DNA of 64,000 bases from CAZWDL01 sp964632995 (GTDB lineage: Bacteria; Bacteroidota; Bacteroidia; Chitinophagales; Saprospiraceae). The notes beneath the pieces are model-generated. The model was not told where the DNA came from. It did no database searches and saw only the letters and a program-made list of their open reading frames with translations. Positions 35,424 through 44,241 of this stretch are shown piece after piece. The DNA lies in contig CAZWDL010000012.1 of assembly GCA_964632995.1 (NCBI GenBank), positions 21,340-85,339 on the forward strand, read 5' to 3'. The position numbers and the translations under genes are program-made. Each line of letters starts with the position of its first letter. The stretch's first letter is position 1.

Positions 35424-36287
35424 ATGAAAAGCTACGGAATAAAATTGATCGGCTACTTTACCCTTCTGTTGGGTTTTGTATTCCTATTTGCACAGTGTGA
35501 ATCTGAAGTAAGTGGAATGGAACAGGAATCAGTCACAGAAACAGTGGTAAACATGCGTGGCGCGGGGCCGGGTATGGGAGACTGCCTTGCCTTAGGCGGC
35601 GCCGGACCTGTACTCACGAAAGCAGAACTATGCGAAAACCTGGCGCTGAACTTCTCAGAGCAGGATTTGTCGGAAGCCGAAAAAGAAGCGCTGCGCTTTA
35701 TGCGCGAAGAAGAAAAAATGGCGCGGGATGTTTACCTGATGTTGTACGAAAAATGGGAATTGCCGATTTTCAATAACATCAGCCAGTCAGAACAACGTCA
35801 CATGGATGTGATCGGTTGCCTGCTTGAAAAGTACGAAATGGCGGATCCCGCGAAGGATAAAGAAGTGGGAGCATTTACTAATACTGAGGTACAGGATTTG
35901 TATGATCAGTTGATCGCCAGCGGATATGAGAGCCTGGAAGACGCCTTGCTCGCCGGCGCGACCATCGAAGACCGGGATATCTACGATCTGAACCAGGCAC
36001 TGGCTGATGAGGAAGTAGACAACGAAGATATCCGCTTTGTGCTCGGCAACCTGAAGCAGGCCTCCGGTAACCACCTGCGGGCCTTTATGCGGCAAATAGA
36101 GCGGGTGGGAGCTACCTACGAACCGGTTTTCCTCAGCCCGGAAGCATTCAAAGCTGTCCTCGATGCGGAAAGCAATACCGGTGGCCGCTATTGGAAACAG
36201 AATCGGGGGAATAACCCGAATTGCCTGGGTACCGGACCGGGCGCCGGCCAAGGCCCCAAAGGTAAGAGGAACCGGTTTAACAACTGA
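35424..36287 (+). CDS. DUF2202 ferritin-like lipoprotein
   Basis: This 287-residue lipoprotein has a lipobox at LFAQC (Cys25) and a DUF2202 domain (about 82-245). The helical segments LRFMREEEKMARDVYLMLYEKW and SEQRHMDVIGCLLEKY contain paired Glu and His residues in the ExxK...ExxxH style of ferritin-like four-helix bundles, so a metal-binding role is likely for the family. The tail is Gly/Asn-rich. The segment VNMRGAGPGMGDCLALGGAG before the domain is unusual, low in complexity and Gly-rich. The next genes are an ECF sigma factor and a membrane protein on the same strand, but 280 bp away. Confidence 0.8.
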   Translation: MKSYGIKLIGYFTLLLGFVFLFAQCESEVSGMEQESVTETVVNMRGAGPGMGDCLALGGAGPVLTKAELCENLALNFSEQDLSEAEKEALRFMREEEKMARDVYLMLYEKWELPIFNNISQSEQRHMDVIGCLLEKYEMADPAKDKEVGAFTNTEVQDLYDQLIASGYESLEDALLAGATIEDRDIYDLNQALADEEVDNEDIRFVLGNLKQASGNHLRAFMRQIERVGATYEPVFLSPEAFKAVLDAESNTGGRYWKQNRGNNPNCLGTGPGAGQGPKGKRNRFNN

Positions 36288-36321
36288 TGGACAAAAGAGG
36301 CAAGAAAAAATTTGATAACAG

Positions 36322-36360
36322 GCCGGAAGAAACGCCCTGCCGCAGGGCACTTCTTCCGGC
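36322..36360. terminator. Two-part hairpin after DUF2202 gene
   Basis: gccggaaga (36322-36330) pairs with tcttccggc (36352-36360), enclosing an inner stem gccctgc/gcagggc (36334-36348). It lies about 35 bp after the stop codon. A second small stem, tagtgcc-ttc-ggcacta, follows at 36384-36400. Confidence 0.5.
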
Positions 36361-36566
36361 TCGTTCGTTATTGAGTAAAAGGCTAGTGCCTTCGGCACTA
36401 AATCTCTACTACCATATACTCGTTCTTTTCCGCCTGTCCTTCGTTAGAGAACCCCTTACGTAGCGGTGCTATGCGCGGGAACCTCCGCCTTGGCCAGACG
36501 AAAAACAACTTCGTCTATGATAGCATTTACTTAATGCCGAAGGCGCCAGGTGGAAAAATGTGAACA

Positions 36567-37160
36567 ATGATTGTTCCCAGGGAAATATGTGAGGAGTTGA
36601 GCGACCGGGAGATCATCCGGAAGTCGTTGGAACAGGTTGATTTCTTCTCCTGTCTGTACGAGCGATACGAAAAGAGGCTGCTGCGATATATCCGCCGTCT
36701 CACTGCGCTGCCGGAAGACGAAGTGGAAGATCTGCTCCAGGAGTCATTCATCAAAGTTTGGGAAAATCTCAATGCTTATGACCCGCATCTGAAATTTTCC
36801 AGCTGGCTGTACCGCATCGTTCACAATCACGTCATTTCCTACGTGCGGAAGAAAAAATCTTATGGTAAAGACAGGAAGGTGGAATGGACGGAATCCCGTC
36901 TGTTGAATTTGCCGGACGAGGACTCCGGAGCGTGGGAAGGAGAGGAGCCCGAACCGGAAGAATTGGTGCACGAGCTCCTGGATCATTTGCCACTTAAATA
37001 CCGGCAGGTACTGGTGCTGAAGTTTCTCGAAAACATGAGTTACTCGGAGATCTCCGATATCCTTCAGTTGCCGGAAGGTACCGTCGCTACCCGCATCAAC
37101 CGCGCCAAAAAGGCTTTCGCAAAATCATCCGCCGGCCGGCATATACATTTTGACCAGTAA
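36567..37160 (+). CDS. ECF-type RNA polymerase sigma factor
   Basis: This 197-residue sigma-70 family factor has region 2 (YERYEKRLLRYIRRLTALPEDEVEDLLQESFIKVWENL, with the core-binding and -10 recognition helices, about 30-70) and region 4 (LPLKYRQVLVLKFLENMSYSEISDILQLPEGTVATRINRAKKAF, about 140-185). It lacks regions 1 and 3, as in ECF factors. The stop overlaps the region of the next gene's possible TTG start, and the more likely ATG lies 11 bp past the stop. The two are therefore one transcription unit, and the downstream membrane protein is the natural candidate for its regulator. Target genes unknown. Confidence 0.92.
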   Translation: MIVPREICEELSDREIIRKSLEQVDFFSCLYERYEKRLLRYIRRLTALPEDEVEDLLQESFIKVWENLNAYDPHLKFSSWLYRIVHNHVISYVRKKKSYGKDRKVEWTESRLLNLPDEDSGAWEGEEPEPEELVHELLDHLPLKYRQVLVLKFLENMSYSEISDILQLPEGTVATRINRAKKAFAKSSAGRHIHFDQ

Positions 37161-37170
37161 ATCCGGAATT

Positions 37171-37908
37171 ATGGATCGTTCGAAAAAGTTAATCGAGAAA
37201 ATAAAGAAAGAAGATATCAAACCGCTGCCCCGTTGGCGCTTTACGCTTCGGAACACCCTTATGATCACTGGCTTTATAATTGCTGTTCTACTGGGAGGGC
37301 TGGCCTTTTCCATCGTCCTCTTTGCTATTCAGCAGACGGATTTCAATCTGGTCAGCCACCTCTCTCACTCTGCACTGGAGCTATTTCTCGGAATTTTGCC
37401 CATCGTCTGGATCGTGCTGCTTATTGTTGCGTTGTTACTCGCCATGTACGGCATTCGTCACTCCAGACGCGGGTATAAATTTACCCTGGCCCGCCAACTG
37501 GGATTCAGTGTAGCGCTGAGCATTCTGCTGGGTACGCTGTTTTTTATCATTGGCGGGGCTCAGCGGCTCGAGCGGGCTTTTGATGTCCATCTCAGCATTT
37601 ACGAAAGTATAAATGAAAAGAAAATCAACCTCTGGATGCATCCGGAAGAAGGACGACTGGCCGGCCGGATCGAACTGGTGCGTAACGGAATGCTTCAGTT
37701 GACGGATTTCAATGGAAAAAGCTGGCGCGTCGAATACGATGAAAGTACTTTTATCCCCCCTGTCGTTCTCATGGAAAGCGGAGAGCAGGTTAAACTGCTG
37801 GGCGAAAAACTGGATGGAAACCGCTTCGACGCCAAAGAAATTCGGCCCTGGGAAGGACCGGGCCGAAGAGGACAAGGACCCGGCGGCCCCGGCAGGGATT
37901 TCCGTTAG
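37171..37908 (+). CDS. Membrane protein next to ECF sigma factor, candidate anti-sigma
   Basis: This protein of 245 residues has a short basic N-terminus (about 1-27), three membrane helices (about 30-55, 70-95 and 106-128) and an extracytoplasmic C-terminal domain of about 110 residues with a Gly/Pro/Arg tail (WEGPGRRGQGPGGPGRDFR). I recognise no standard anti-sigma motif such as a zinc-finger HxxxCxxC. Function is suggested only by its overlap and position behind the sigma gene. ATG at 37171 is preferred to the TTG at 37150. Its stop codon overlaps that of the minus-strand remnant that follows. Confidence 0.55.
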   Translation: MDRSKKLIEKIKKEDIKPLPRWRFTLRNTLMITGFIIAVLLGGLAFSIVLFAIQQTDFNLVSHLSHSALELFLGILPIVWIVLLIVALLLAMYGIRHSRRGYKFTLARQLGFSVALSILLGTLFFIIGGAQRLERAFDVHLSIYESINEKKINLWMHPEEGRLAGRIELVRNGMLQLTDFNGKSWRVEYDESTFIPPVVLMESGEQVKLLGEKLDGNRFDAKEIRPWEGPGRRGQGPGGPGRDFR

Positions 37909-38144
37909 TCGTACTTCATGATTTCCTCGAGGGCCTCATCGACGTTCTCATCAAAGGAGAAATTGAGAATCCTCCAGTCATTTTGCGGCTTGTAATACTT
38001 AAAGATGAAACGCAGCGGCTGCCGCTCGTACTTGACCAGACAGATGACGATTTCCGATAGTATTCCTCTACTTTCCGGAAGTGAAAATAGTGGGAGGTCA
38101 CTGGCCGACAGCCTTACCATTCCCGGAACAGTAATAGTTATCAT
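37905..38144 (-). pseudogene. Small protein 3' remnant
   Basis: The C-terminal 45 residues (KYERQPLRFIFKYYKPQNDW then ILNFSFDENVDEALEEIMKY) look like genuine coding sequence. It resembles the end of small secreted NTF2-like Bacteroidota proteins that close with a strand-strand-acidic helix. The N-terminal part reads poorly, with a sensible segment in another frame, so a truncated and shifted gene is the likeliest explanation. Its stop overlaps the opposing gene's stop (37905-37908). Confidence 0.45.
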
Positions 38145-38252
38145 CTTGGCGATATGTGATTTTTTACAAAATTTGGGTATCTTTCTATTCTGAAACGCAA
38201 ATACATCGAAACCTGATTGTTAAACACATCTTCATCTCAACCAAATCTTGTT

Positions 38253-38714
38253 ATGGCTGTATTCAATCTCAAAATCAATGGGAAGACGCAGGAATTTGAC
38301 GTCGATCCTGATACCCCTCTCTTATGGGTTCTACGTGACCACGCCAAACTGGTAGGCACTAAATACGGCTGCGGCATCGCGCAGTGCGGCGCCTGTACCG
38401 TTCACGTCAACGGCGTCGCCATGCGTTCTTGCACGACACCTGTTTCCAGCGTAGGCAATCAATCTATCACCACCATCGAAGGCTTATCGGAAAACGGCGA
38501 CCATCCCTTGCAGGAAGCCTGGCTGGAGCACGACGTACCGCAGTGCGGCTACTGCCAGGCGGGTCAGATCATGACTGCCGCTGCTCTGCTGAATAACAAC
38601 TCCAGTCCCAGCGACGAAGAAATCGAGGCCACCATGTCCGGCAATATCTGCCGCTGCGGTACTTATCTGCGCATTAAAGACGCCATTAAAACGGCCTCCG
38701 GCAAGATGAGCTAG
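38253..38714 (+). CDS. 2Fe-2S subunit of molybdenum hydroxylase (isoquinoline 1-oxidoreductase alpha-like)
   Basis: This 153-residue small subunit of the xanthine-oxidase family has two [2Fe-2S] clusters. The N-terminal plant-type cluster is GTKYGCGIAQCGACTVHVNG (Cys residues about 41-61). The C-terminal cluster is VPQCGYCQAGQIM with ICRCGTYLRI. It passes electrons from the molybdenum cofactor subunit encoded 84 bp downstream to an outside acceptor. ATG at 38253 gives the natural start; the preceding 12 codons are not conserved in style. There is no FAD subunit, as in the IorAB and aldehyde-oxidoreductase types that use a membrane cytochrome instead. Confidence 0.93.
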   Translation: MAVFNLKINGKTQEFDVDPDTPLLWVLRDHAKLVGTKYGCGIAQCGACTVHVNGVAMRSCTTPVSSVGNQSITTIEGLSENGDHPLQEAWLEHDVPQCGYCQAGQIMTAAALLNNNSSPSDEEIEATMSGNICRCGTYLRIKDAIKTASGKMS

Positions 38715-38798
38715 CAGTTCCTTTTTGCTGCCGAAGGAAAATAAGGTAAGACGATTTCTTTATAGGGATTTTATCCTCAATCCATTAAAAATATCATC

Positions 38799-40991
38799 AT
38801 GGCAATTAATACCAAGCACGATAGAAGATCATTTTTGAAAATATCCACCGTGGCCGGTGGAGGCCTGGTTCTGGGCTTCAACTGGCTCGTGGCCTGTTCG
38901 CCCGCCGAACAAGAGGCCAAGGGCATGCCCGAAGAGTGGTACAACGTAAATGCTTACCTCAAGGTTGGAGATAACGGCGTGGTGACCATCATGTCACCCA
39001 ACCCGGAAATCGGGCAGAACGTTAAAACCTCCATGCCCATGCTCGTCGCCGAAGAACTCGACATCGACTGGAAGGACGTCATGGTCAAGCAGGCCGGGCT
39101 CGATACGGATAAGTACACCCGCCAGTTAGCCGGCGGCAGCCAGTCGATCCGCCTGGCCTGGGAACCGCTACGCAAAGCCGGCGCTACCGCCCGTCACATG
39201 CTGATGGCGGCTGCCGCCAAACAGTGGGAGGTCCCCGTTGAGGAACTCACCACCGAGGCCGGCGTCATCAAGCACGAAAAGAGCGGTAAATCCATCGGCT
39301 ACGGCGCCGTGGCTTCCGCGGCAGGCGAGATGCCGGTGCCCGAGGAGGTCGAACTCAAGGATCCGAAAGATTTTAAAATTATCGGCACGGCGACCAAAAA
39401 CGTCGATGGGCCCGAGATCATTACCGGCAAGCCGCTATTCGGCCTCGATATCGACCGCGAAGGCATGCTGATCGCCATGATCAAGCACCCGCCGGCCTTC
39501 GGGATGACGATAAAGTCTTTCGACGCGGAATCCGTAAAGAATATGCCCGGCATCAAAGATGTGTTTACTATTGATGCCAAGCCCGAAGGCGTGGAGCTGC
39601 AATGGTCGGATGTCAACGCCTTTCCCGAGCTGGTCGTCATCGTCGGCGAAACGACCTGGCAGGTGATGAAAGCCAAGAAAGCACTGAAAGTGGAATGGGA
39701 AACCACCTCCCCGCTGGAGAGCAGCGCCGAACACGAGGCAGCGCTGACCAAGCTGATAGAGAGCAGGCCTGACGAGCCGGCCCGCAAGGATGGCGATCCG
39801 GAAGCGGTGTTCGCCAATGCCGCTCAGGTAATCGAGCGCACTTACTCGGCCCCCTTCCTGGCCCACAACCCGATGGAGCCGATGAACTTCTTTGCACATG
39901 TCACGGAGGACAAAGCCGAGCTGGAAGGCCCGATCCAGACGCCGGAATTCCTGCAGAAGACCGTCGCCGCCTTACTCGACATGCCGCTGGAGAAAGTCTC
40001 AATCATGATGACTCGCCAGGGCGGTGGTTTCGGTCGCCGTCTTTACGGCCACTTCGGCTCGGAGGCCGCCTTGATTTCCAAGAAAGCCAACGCTCCTGTC
40101 AAGCTGGTCTATACCCGCGAGGACGACATGACGCAGGGCACCTACCGGCCCACCTACAAGGTGAAGTACCGGGCCGCCCTGGATGAGAACAATAACCTGA
40201 CCGCTTTCCACGTACGCGGCGTGGGCGCCAACGAAAGCCCGGTATTTGAAAACCGCTATCCGGCGGGCGCGGTGGATAACTACCTGGCTGAGAAACTAAG
40301 CCTGAATTCCAATATCTCGACCGGCGCCTGGCGGGCCCCGCGCTCCAACTTCATGGCCTACGCCGAGCAGGCCTTCCTCGACGAAGTCGCCGAAGCTGCA
40401 GGCAAAGATCCTATCGAAATGCGCCTGGAACTGTTCGAAAAAGCGCAGAACAACCCCGTAGGAGAGCGCAACGACTACGACGCGGCCCGCTACGCCGGCG
40501 TGCTGAAACTGGTCAAGGAAAAAGCCGGCTGGAGCAAGGAGATGCCCGGTGTGCACCGCGGCGTATCGGCCTACTATTGCCACAACTCCTACGTCGCCCA
40601 GGTGGTTGACGTAGTGGTGGAGAACGACCAGCCCAGAGTACAGAAGGTCTGGTGCGCCGTCGATTGCGGCATCGTCGTCAACCCGCTCGGCGCCAAGAAC
40701 CAGATCGAGGGCGGCATCGTCGACGGCATCGGCCACGCCATGTACAGCGTCCTGTCGTTCAATAACGGCCGGCCGGAGCAGGAGAACTTCAACAAGTATC
40801 GCCTGATCCGCAACCCGGAGGCGCCCAAGGAGATCGATATCTTCTTTGTCGATAATGGCATCGATCCGACGGGGCTGGGTGAGCCCTCGCTACCGCCGAT
40901 TCAATCCGCACTGGCCAACGCCATGTACCAGGCTACCGGCCAGCGACTGTACAACCAGCCCTTCGTGAGCGATCAGCAGGTGCTGGGATAG
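38799..40991 (+). CDS. Molybdopterin-binding subunit, isoquinoline 1-oxidoreductase beta-like
   Basis: This 730-residue large subunit has a Tat signal peptide (DRRSFLKISTVAGGG, about 8-22), so the complex is exported folded to the periplasm. It shows the two halves of the IorB-type aldehyde-oxidase fold. The molybdopterin loop MTRQGGGFGRRLYGHFG is near residues 404-420, the substrate-channel segment NISTGAWRAPRSNFMAYAEQAFLDE follows at about 506-530, and a Gly-rich loop (EGGIVDGIGHAMYS) lies near the C-terminus. It is co-transcribed with the 2Fe-2S subunit. The substrate (N-heterocycle or aldehyde) is not decidable. Full length. Confidence 0.92.
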   Translation: MAINTKHDRRSFLKISTVAGGGLVLGFNWLVACSPAEQEAKGMPEEWYNVNAYLKVGDNGVVTIMSPNPEIGQNVKTSMPMLVAEELDIDWKDVMVKQAGLDTDKYTRQLAGGSQSIRLAWEPLRKAGATARHMLMAAAAKQWEVPVEELTTEAGVIKHEKSGKSIGYGAVASAAGEMPVPEEVELKDPKDFKIIGTATKNVDGPEIITGKPLFGLDIDREGMLIAMIKHPPAFGMTIKSFDAESVKNMPGIKDVFTIDAKPEGVELQWSDVNAFPELVVIVGETTWQVMKAKKALKVEWETTSPLESSAEHEAALTKLIESRPDEPARKDGDPEAVFANAAQVIERTYSAPFLAHNPMEPMNFFAHVTEDKAELEGPIQTPEFLQKTVAALLDMPLEKVSIMMTRQGGGFGRRLYGHFGSEAALISKKANAPVKLVYTREDDMTQGTYRPTYKVKYRAALDENNNLTAFHVRGVGANESPVFENRYPAGAVDNYLAEKLSLNSNISTGAWRAPRSNFMAYAEQAFLDEVAEAAGKDPIEMRLELFEKAQNNPVGERNDYDAARYAGVLKLVKEKAGWSKEMPGVHRGVSAYYCHNSYVAQVVDVVVENDQPRVQKVWCAVDCGIVVNPLGAKNQIEGGIVDGIGHAMYSVLSFNNGRPEQENFNKYRLIRNPEAPKEIDIFFVDNGIDPTGLGEPSLPPIQSALANAMYQATGQRLYNQPFVSDQQVLG

Positions 40992-41067
40992 GGGTAGATT
41001 GACTAAAAAGTGAAGACAAGAGCAACTAAGAATTAACATTCAAGGTTGCCTGCGGATAAAATGTGAC

Positions 41068-41144
41068 ATGGAGACATGGAGACTGGGAGATTGGAGCGCG
41101 AAGTTCTACTTCGCGTAAGGATCTCTCACAACCCATGTCTCCAT
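41068..41144. repeat. Nested inverted repeat after molybdenum hydroxylase operon
   Basis: The outer arms atggagacatgg (41068-41079) and ccatgtctccat (41133-41144) are perfect complements. Inside lies a hairpin cgcgaagt-tct-acttcgcg (41097-41115). The inner hairpin recurs at 57409-57427 with the top pair changed from T-A to C-G. It may be a terminator or a small mobile palindrome. Confidence 0.6.
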
Positions 41145-41183
41145 TTTCTTTTATGAGTTTTTTCGTCTAATTCGTTGATGTCT

Positions 41184-41237
41184 ATACTCGACGTAAATTG
41201 GTTTGAGAAACTTCTCAAACCAATTCAACGTCAGTAT
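41184..41237. repeat. Palindromic element, TTTGAGAAA/ACTCGAC family, copy 3
   Basis: The 14-bp arm aattggtttgagaa (41196-41209) and its complement (41212-41225) form a perfect stem around AC. An outer acgt on each side and tatact/agtata ends add further pairing. It lies 20 bp upstream of the alpha/beta hydrolase remnant's start. Confidence 0.7.
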
Positions 41238-41256
41238 AAAATCGAATATCCACCAG

Positions 41257-41834
41257 ATGAATAGCATAAAAGTAAAGTGGATCATTGGTGCAATGGTTAT
41301 AACATTTTTTGGAGTACTAACCGGGTGTGCTCCTTCGGGAACACCCGAGGAAGAAGGAAATGTGAACGTTCCGAAAGATGAAAAACATACCGGATATATA
41401 GAAGTGGACGGCTCCAAACTGGATTATGTGGTAGAAGGTGACGGAAAACCCTGCCTGGTCATCGGCTCCTCCGTTTACTATCCCAAAACCTTTTCAGATA
41501 ATTTGCGTGAACACCTCAGAATGTATTTCGTGGAGCTGAAATGGTTCGCCAGGGATCATACGGCATGACGGTGCATTCGGAGGTGACGCAACATTTGTTC
41601 ACCCAAGTCTTTGCAGATTACGACATGTTTGAAGCGGCTCCCGACATTCCAGTTCCGGTTTTTGTGGCGATGGGAAAATACGATTACGTCGTTCCGTATA
41701 CCCTGTGGGAACAGGAGTATGAAAACATTCCCGATTATACTCTGGTGTTGTTTGAAAAAAAGCGGGCATACCCCCAGCTGGAGGAAAGTGCTGCTTTTGA
41801 CCGGGCGCTGCTGGATTGGATGAAAAAGCATTGA
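41257..41834 (+). pseudogene. Alpha/beta hydrolase lipoprotein pseudogene with internal deletion
   Basis: The start (lipobox GVLTGC, then GYIEVDGSKLDYVVEGDGKPCLVIG, broken here only by the reading) is an alpha/beta hydrolase beginning. The end (HLFTQVFADYDMFEAAP, IPVPVFVAMGKYDYVVP) is the C-terminal part of the same family in another frame (from about 41541). The middle, about 160 residues with the nucleophile elbow, is deleted. Near the end, an extra A in an A-run and a missing C locally turn the expected FEKSGHTPQLEES into FEKKRAYPQLEES, removing the catalytic His. Confidence 0.75.
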
Positions 41835-41970
41835 CTTCTGCAGATGAAACGTCTGGTAGTGGGCTGAGAACTGCCAGATTTCATAGGGTCAGGTGTTGAA
41901 AACTAATATTTGGGTCTAATCGTAGTAAAAACCTTTGACTAAAGAATATGAATTCGGCCTCGTGAGAGTA

Positions 41971-42018
41971 GCGGTCAGAGACCGCGGGATACAGGGTCGA
42001 GGTCGAAGACGCTCGACC
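41971..42018. repeat. Two-hairpin repeat (GGTCGAG/GCGGTC family), copy 2
   Basis: This is the inverted copy of the unit at 3957-4006. The stem gcggtc/gaccgc (41971-41985) is followed by ggtcgag/ctcgacc (41995-42018). Both hairpins and the sequence between them are similar to copy 1. Confidence 0.65.
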
Positions 42019-42100
42019 AACACCTTCTACTAACTACTAAAGTTCTGGGTTTAAGACATTATCAATTTTTCAATGCCCGCACCTGAGAAATCTGGCAGAT

Positions 42101-42820
42101 CTATACAACACTTGCCAGAATACAACTGACTTTCAGCCCGAACATAGACAAGTCCTTTTTCTCCTCAACAGTAAATCCGGCTTCTTCCAAAAGGGCATCC
42201 GCCGGAATGGGGCGGCAGTCCACCGTCTTGGGAAAAGCCTCGTGTACTGTTTCGTAAATATTATTACTCAGCGTATCGGCTTTTTGCAGGGAGACATTGA
42301 CGAGGCGCCCGTTCGGTTTGAGTACCCGTTGGCATTCTTCAAGGACCTTGGGGATATCCGGATTGTCAAAAAGGTCGAGGACGAAACTCATGAAAATGGC
42401 GTCGAATTGGTCATCCTCATACGGGAGTTGGACGGCGTCGCCCCGTTCGAGTTCCGCTATTTCATCCAGTCCTTCTTTTTTTAGTTTTTCACGCGTCATT
42501 TCTACCATCCGGTCGGCAATGTCAACTCCATATACCCGGCCTTTGTTACCAACGGCCTTGGCCATCTCCACCAGGTTATTGCCGGTTCCGAATCCGACTT
42601 CGAGGATCGTTTCGCCGGGTTGTGCGTCCAACAGCGCCAGGCCATACTGTTTCTCTTTCTTTTCGAAGGGATGAATGAGTATATCGTATACTTTGCTCAG
42701 GCGGTTGTAGGCGGCGCGGGCTTCTGCTTTTGTGCGGGTGACGCGGCTTACGGTTTCATGCTTTTTTTCATTTTCAGGATTAATTTCGCCGGCATTGGTC
42801 AATGCCTGTTTGGCCAGCAC
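42101..42820 (-). CDS. Class I SAM-dependent methyltransferase (UbiE-like)
   Basis: This is a 239-residue cytosolic methyltransferase. The AdoMet-binding motif I is ILEVGFGTGNNLVEMAK (about 75-91), motif II is VYGVDIADRMVEM, and the acidic/aromatic motif around FDAIFMSFVLDLFDNP follows. A C-terminal strand (MFGLKVSCILASVV) completes the fold. The N-terminus is uncertain: the annotated start lies inside the fragment of an ABC permease on the other strand. No good ATG exists between it and the first conserved residues (YNRLSKVYDILIHP), so the true 5' end may have been displaced by rearrangement. Substrate unknown. Confidence 0.8.
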   Translation of the reverse strand: MLAKQALTNAGEINPENEKKHETVSRVTRTKAEARAAYNRLSKVYDILIHPFEKKEKQYGLALLDAQPGETILEVGFGTGNNLVEMAKAVGNKGRVYGVDIADRMVEMTREKLKKEGLDEIAELERGDAVQLPYEDDQFDAIFMSFVLDLFDNPDIPKVLEECQRVLKPNGRLVNVSLQKADTLSNNIYETVHEAFPKTVDCRPIPADALLEEAGFTVEEKKDLSMFGLKVSCILASVV

Positions 42821-44202
42821 AGGGCGAAACCACGCTCCTAACGGCGGTTTCCGTTCTGGCGGCGCTAATGCTAACGATGCAGGCTATGCCATACTTTGAG
42901 CAGTGGTTTGATTTGAGCCTGAATCTGCAATTGACAGGCTGGCAGGTGGCCGGAATTTTATTGAGCTTAACGGCGGGTATAACGCTGCTGGCTGGCGCTT
43001 ACCCGGCCTGGTTGCTGGCCGCTTTCAAACCCGTCGAGGTGCTGAAAGGATCAATGACAGCCGGGAACAGCCAAACGGCCGGCCTGCGCAAAGGACTGGT
43101 GATGCTTCAGTTCGCCCTGTCTTTCGGTCTGCTGTACAGCACCTTTGTCATCCAGCGTCAACTCCAGTATTTACAGGAGAAAAACCTGGGCTTCGATAAG
43201 GAGCACGTGTTACTTTTCCAGATCAATAATCCGGATTTGTTTTTCAAGCGGGATTTGCTGAAAGAACAGCTGCTGCGCGAACCCGGCGTGCAGAACGTCT
43301 CCTTTGCGATCGGCCGTCCCGGCGGCTTTCACGATGCCACTTCGCTAAAGGTGGAGGGTATTGACGAAACCATCCGGATGCGTACCGCCCTCGTTGATTT
43401 TGAATGCCTCGACACCTACGGTCTGCAGGTAATCGAAGGACGTCCTCTCTCTCCTCAATTTGCCAGCGACTCCAGCCGCGCCGTCCTGTTGAATGAGCAG
43501 GCAGTACAAGAGCTGGGAATGACTAACAAGGAAATTATTGGAAAACGCGTGCAGCTGGTGTCTTTCGATTCGCTGCGCCGCACGGTTGTCGGGATCGTAA
43601 AAGACTATCACTTCTCCAGTCTTCGCGAAGAAGTGGAGCCCCTTGTTATCGCCACCGCCTTCGGCGGTGCTCAGGTGGCTGTCAAAGCACAGGCGGGACG
43701 CTTGCCGGAAGTCATCGCTGCTGCCGAACAAACCTGGACCGACCTTGCGCCGGCTTATCCCTTCAACTACCGCTTCCTGGACGAACAGCTCGACCGGCTC
43801 TACCAGAGCGAGACCCGTCAGGGTCGCCTTTTCGGCTTTTTTGCCGCCATCGCTATCTTCATCGCCTGCCTGGGTATGTTCGGGTTGGCTGCCTACGCCG
43901 CCTCCCTGCGCGTCAAGGAAATCGGCATCCGCAAGGTGGTGGGAGCAACGGTGGCCGATATTGTGTTCCTGCTGTCGAAAGACTTTCTGAAACTGGTCGT
44001 AATTGCCATCATCATAGCCGCCCCCGTCGCCTGGTACTTCATGCGCGACTGGCTGTCGGCCTTCGCCTACCGCATCGAGATCGAGTGGTGGGTGTTCGCC
44101 CTGACCGCCGTAGCGGCGATTTCAATCGCCGTCTTAACCGTCAGCATTCAGAGCGTGCGCGCGGCGCTGGCGAACCCGGTCGAAGCACTTCGGGACGAGT
44201 AG
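42802..44202 (+). pseudogene. FtsX/MacB-type ABC permease, 5'-truncated
   Basis: The 460 residues match the second half of the long Bacteroidota ABC permeases, normally near 800 residues with two FtsX domains. The sequence enters at GETTLLTAVSVLAAL, crosses helices (AGAYPAWLLAAFKPVEVLKGS), carries a periplasmic domain and ends with the last FtsX unit (AAIAIFIACLGMFGLAAYAA, VKEIGIRKVVGATVADIV, and the final VEALRDE). The whole first half with its helix and macB-like core is absent. The reading begins in sequence shared with the methyltransferase 5' end, so the junction at about 42810-42830 is a recombination or deletion scar. The frame itself is open, so a shortened product is possible but unlikely to work. 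Confidence 0.75.
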
Positions 44203-44241
44203 TTCCAAATGCGAAGATCCGTAGGATGGAGGCGCTGGGGG

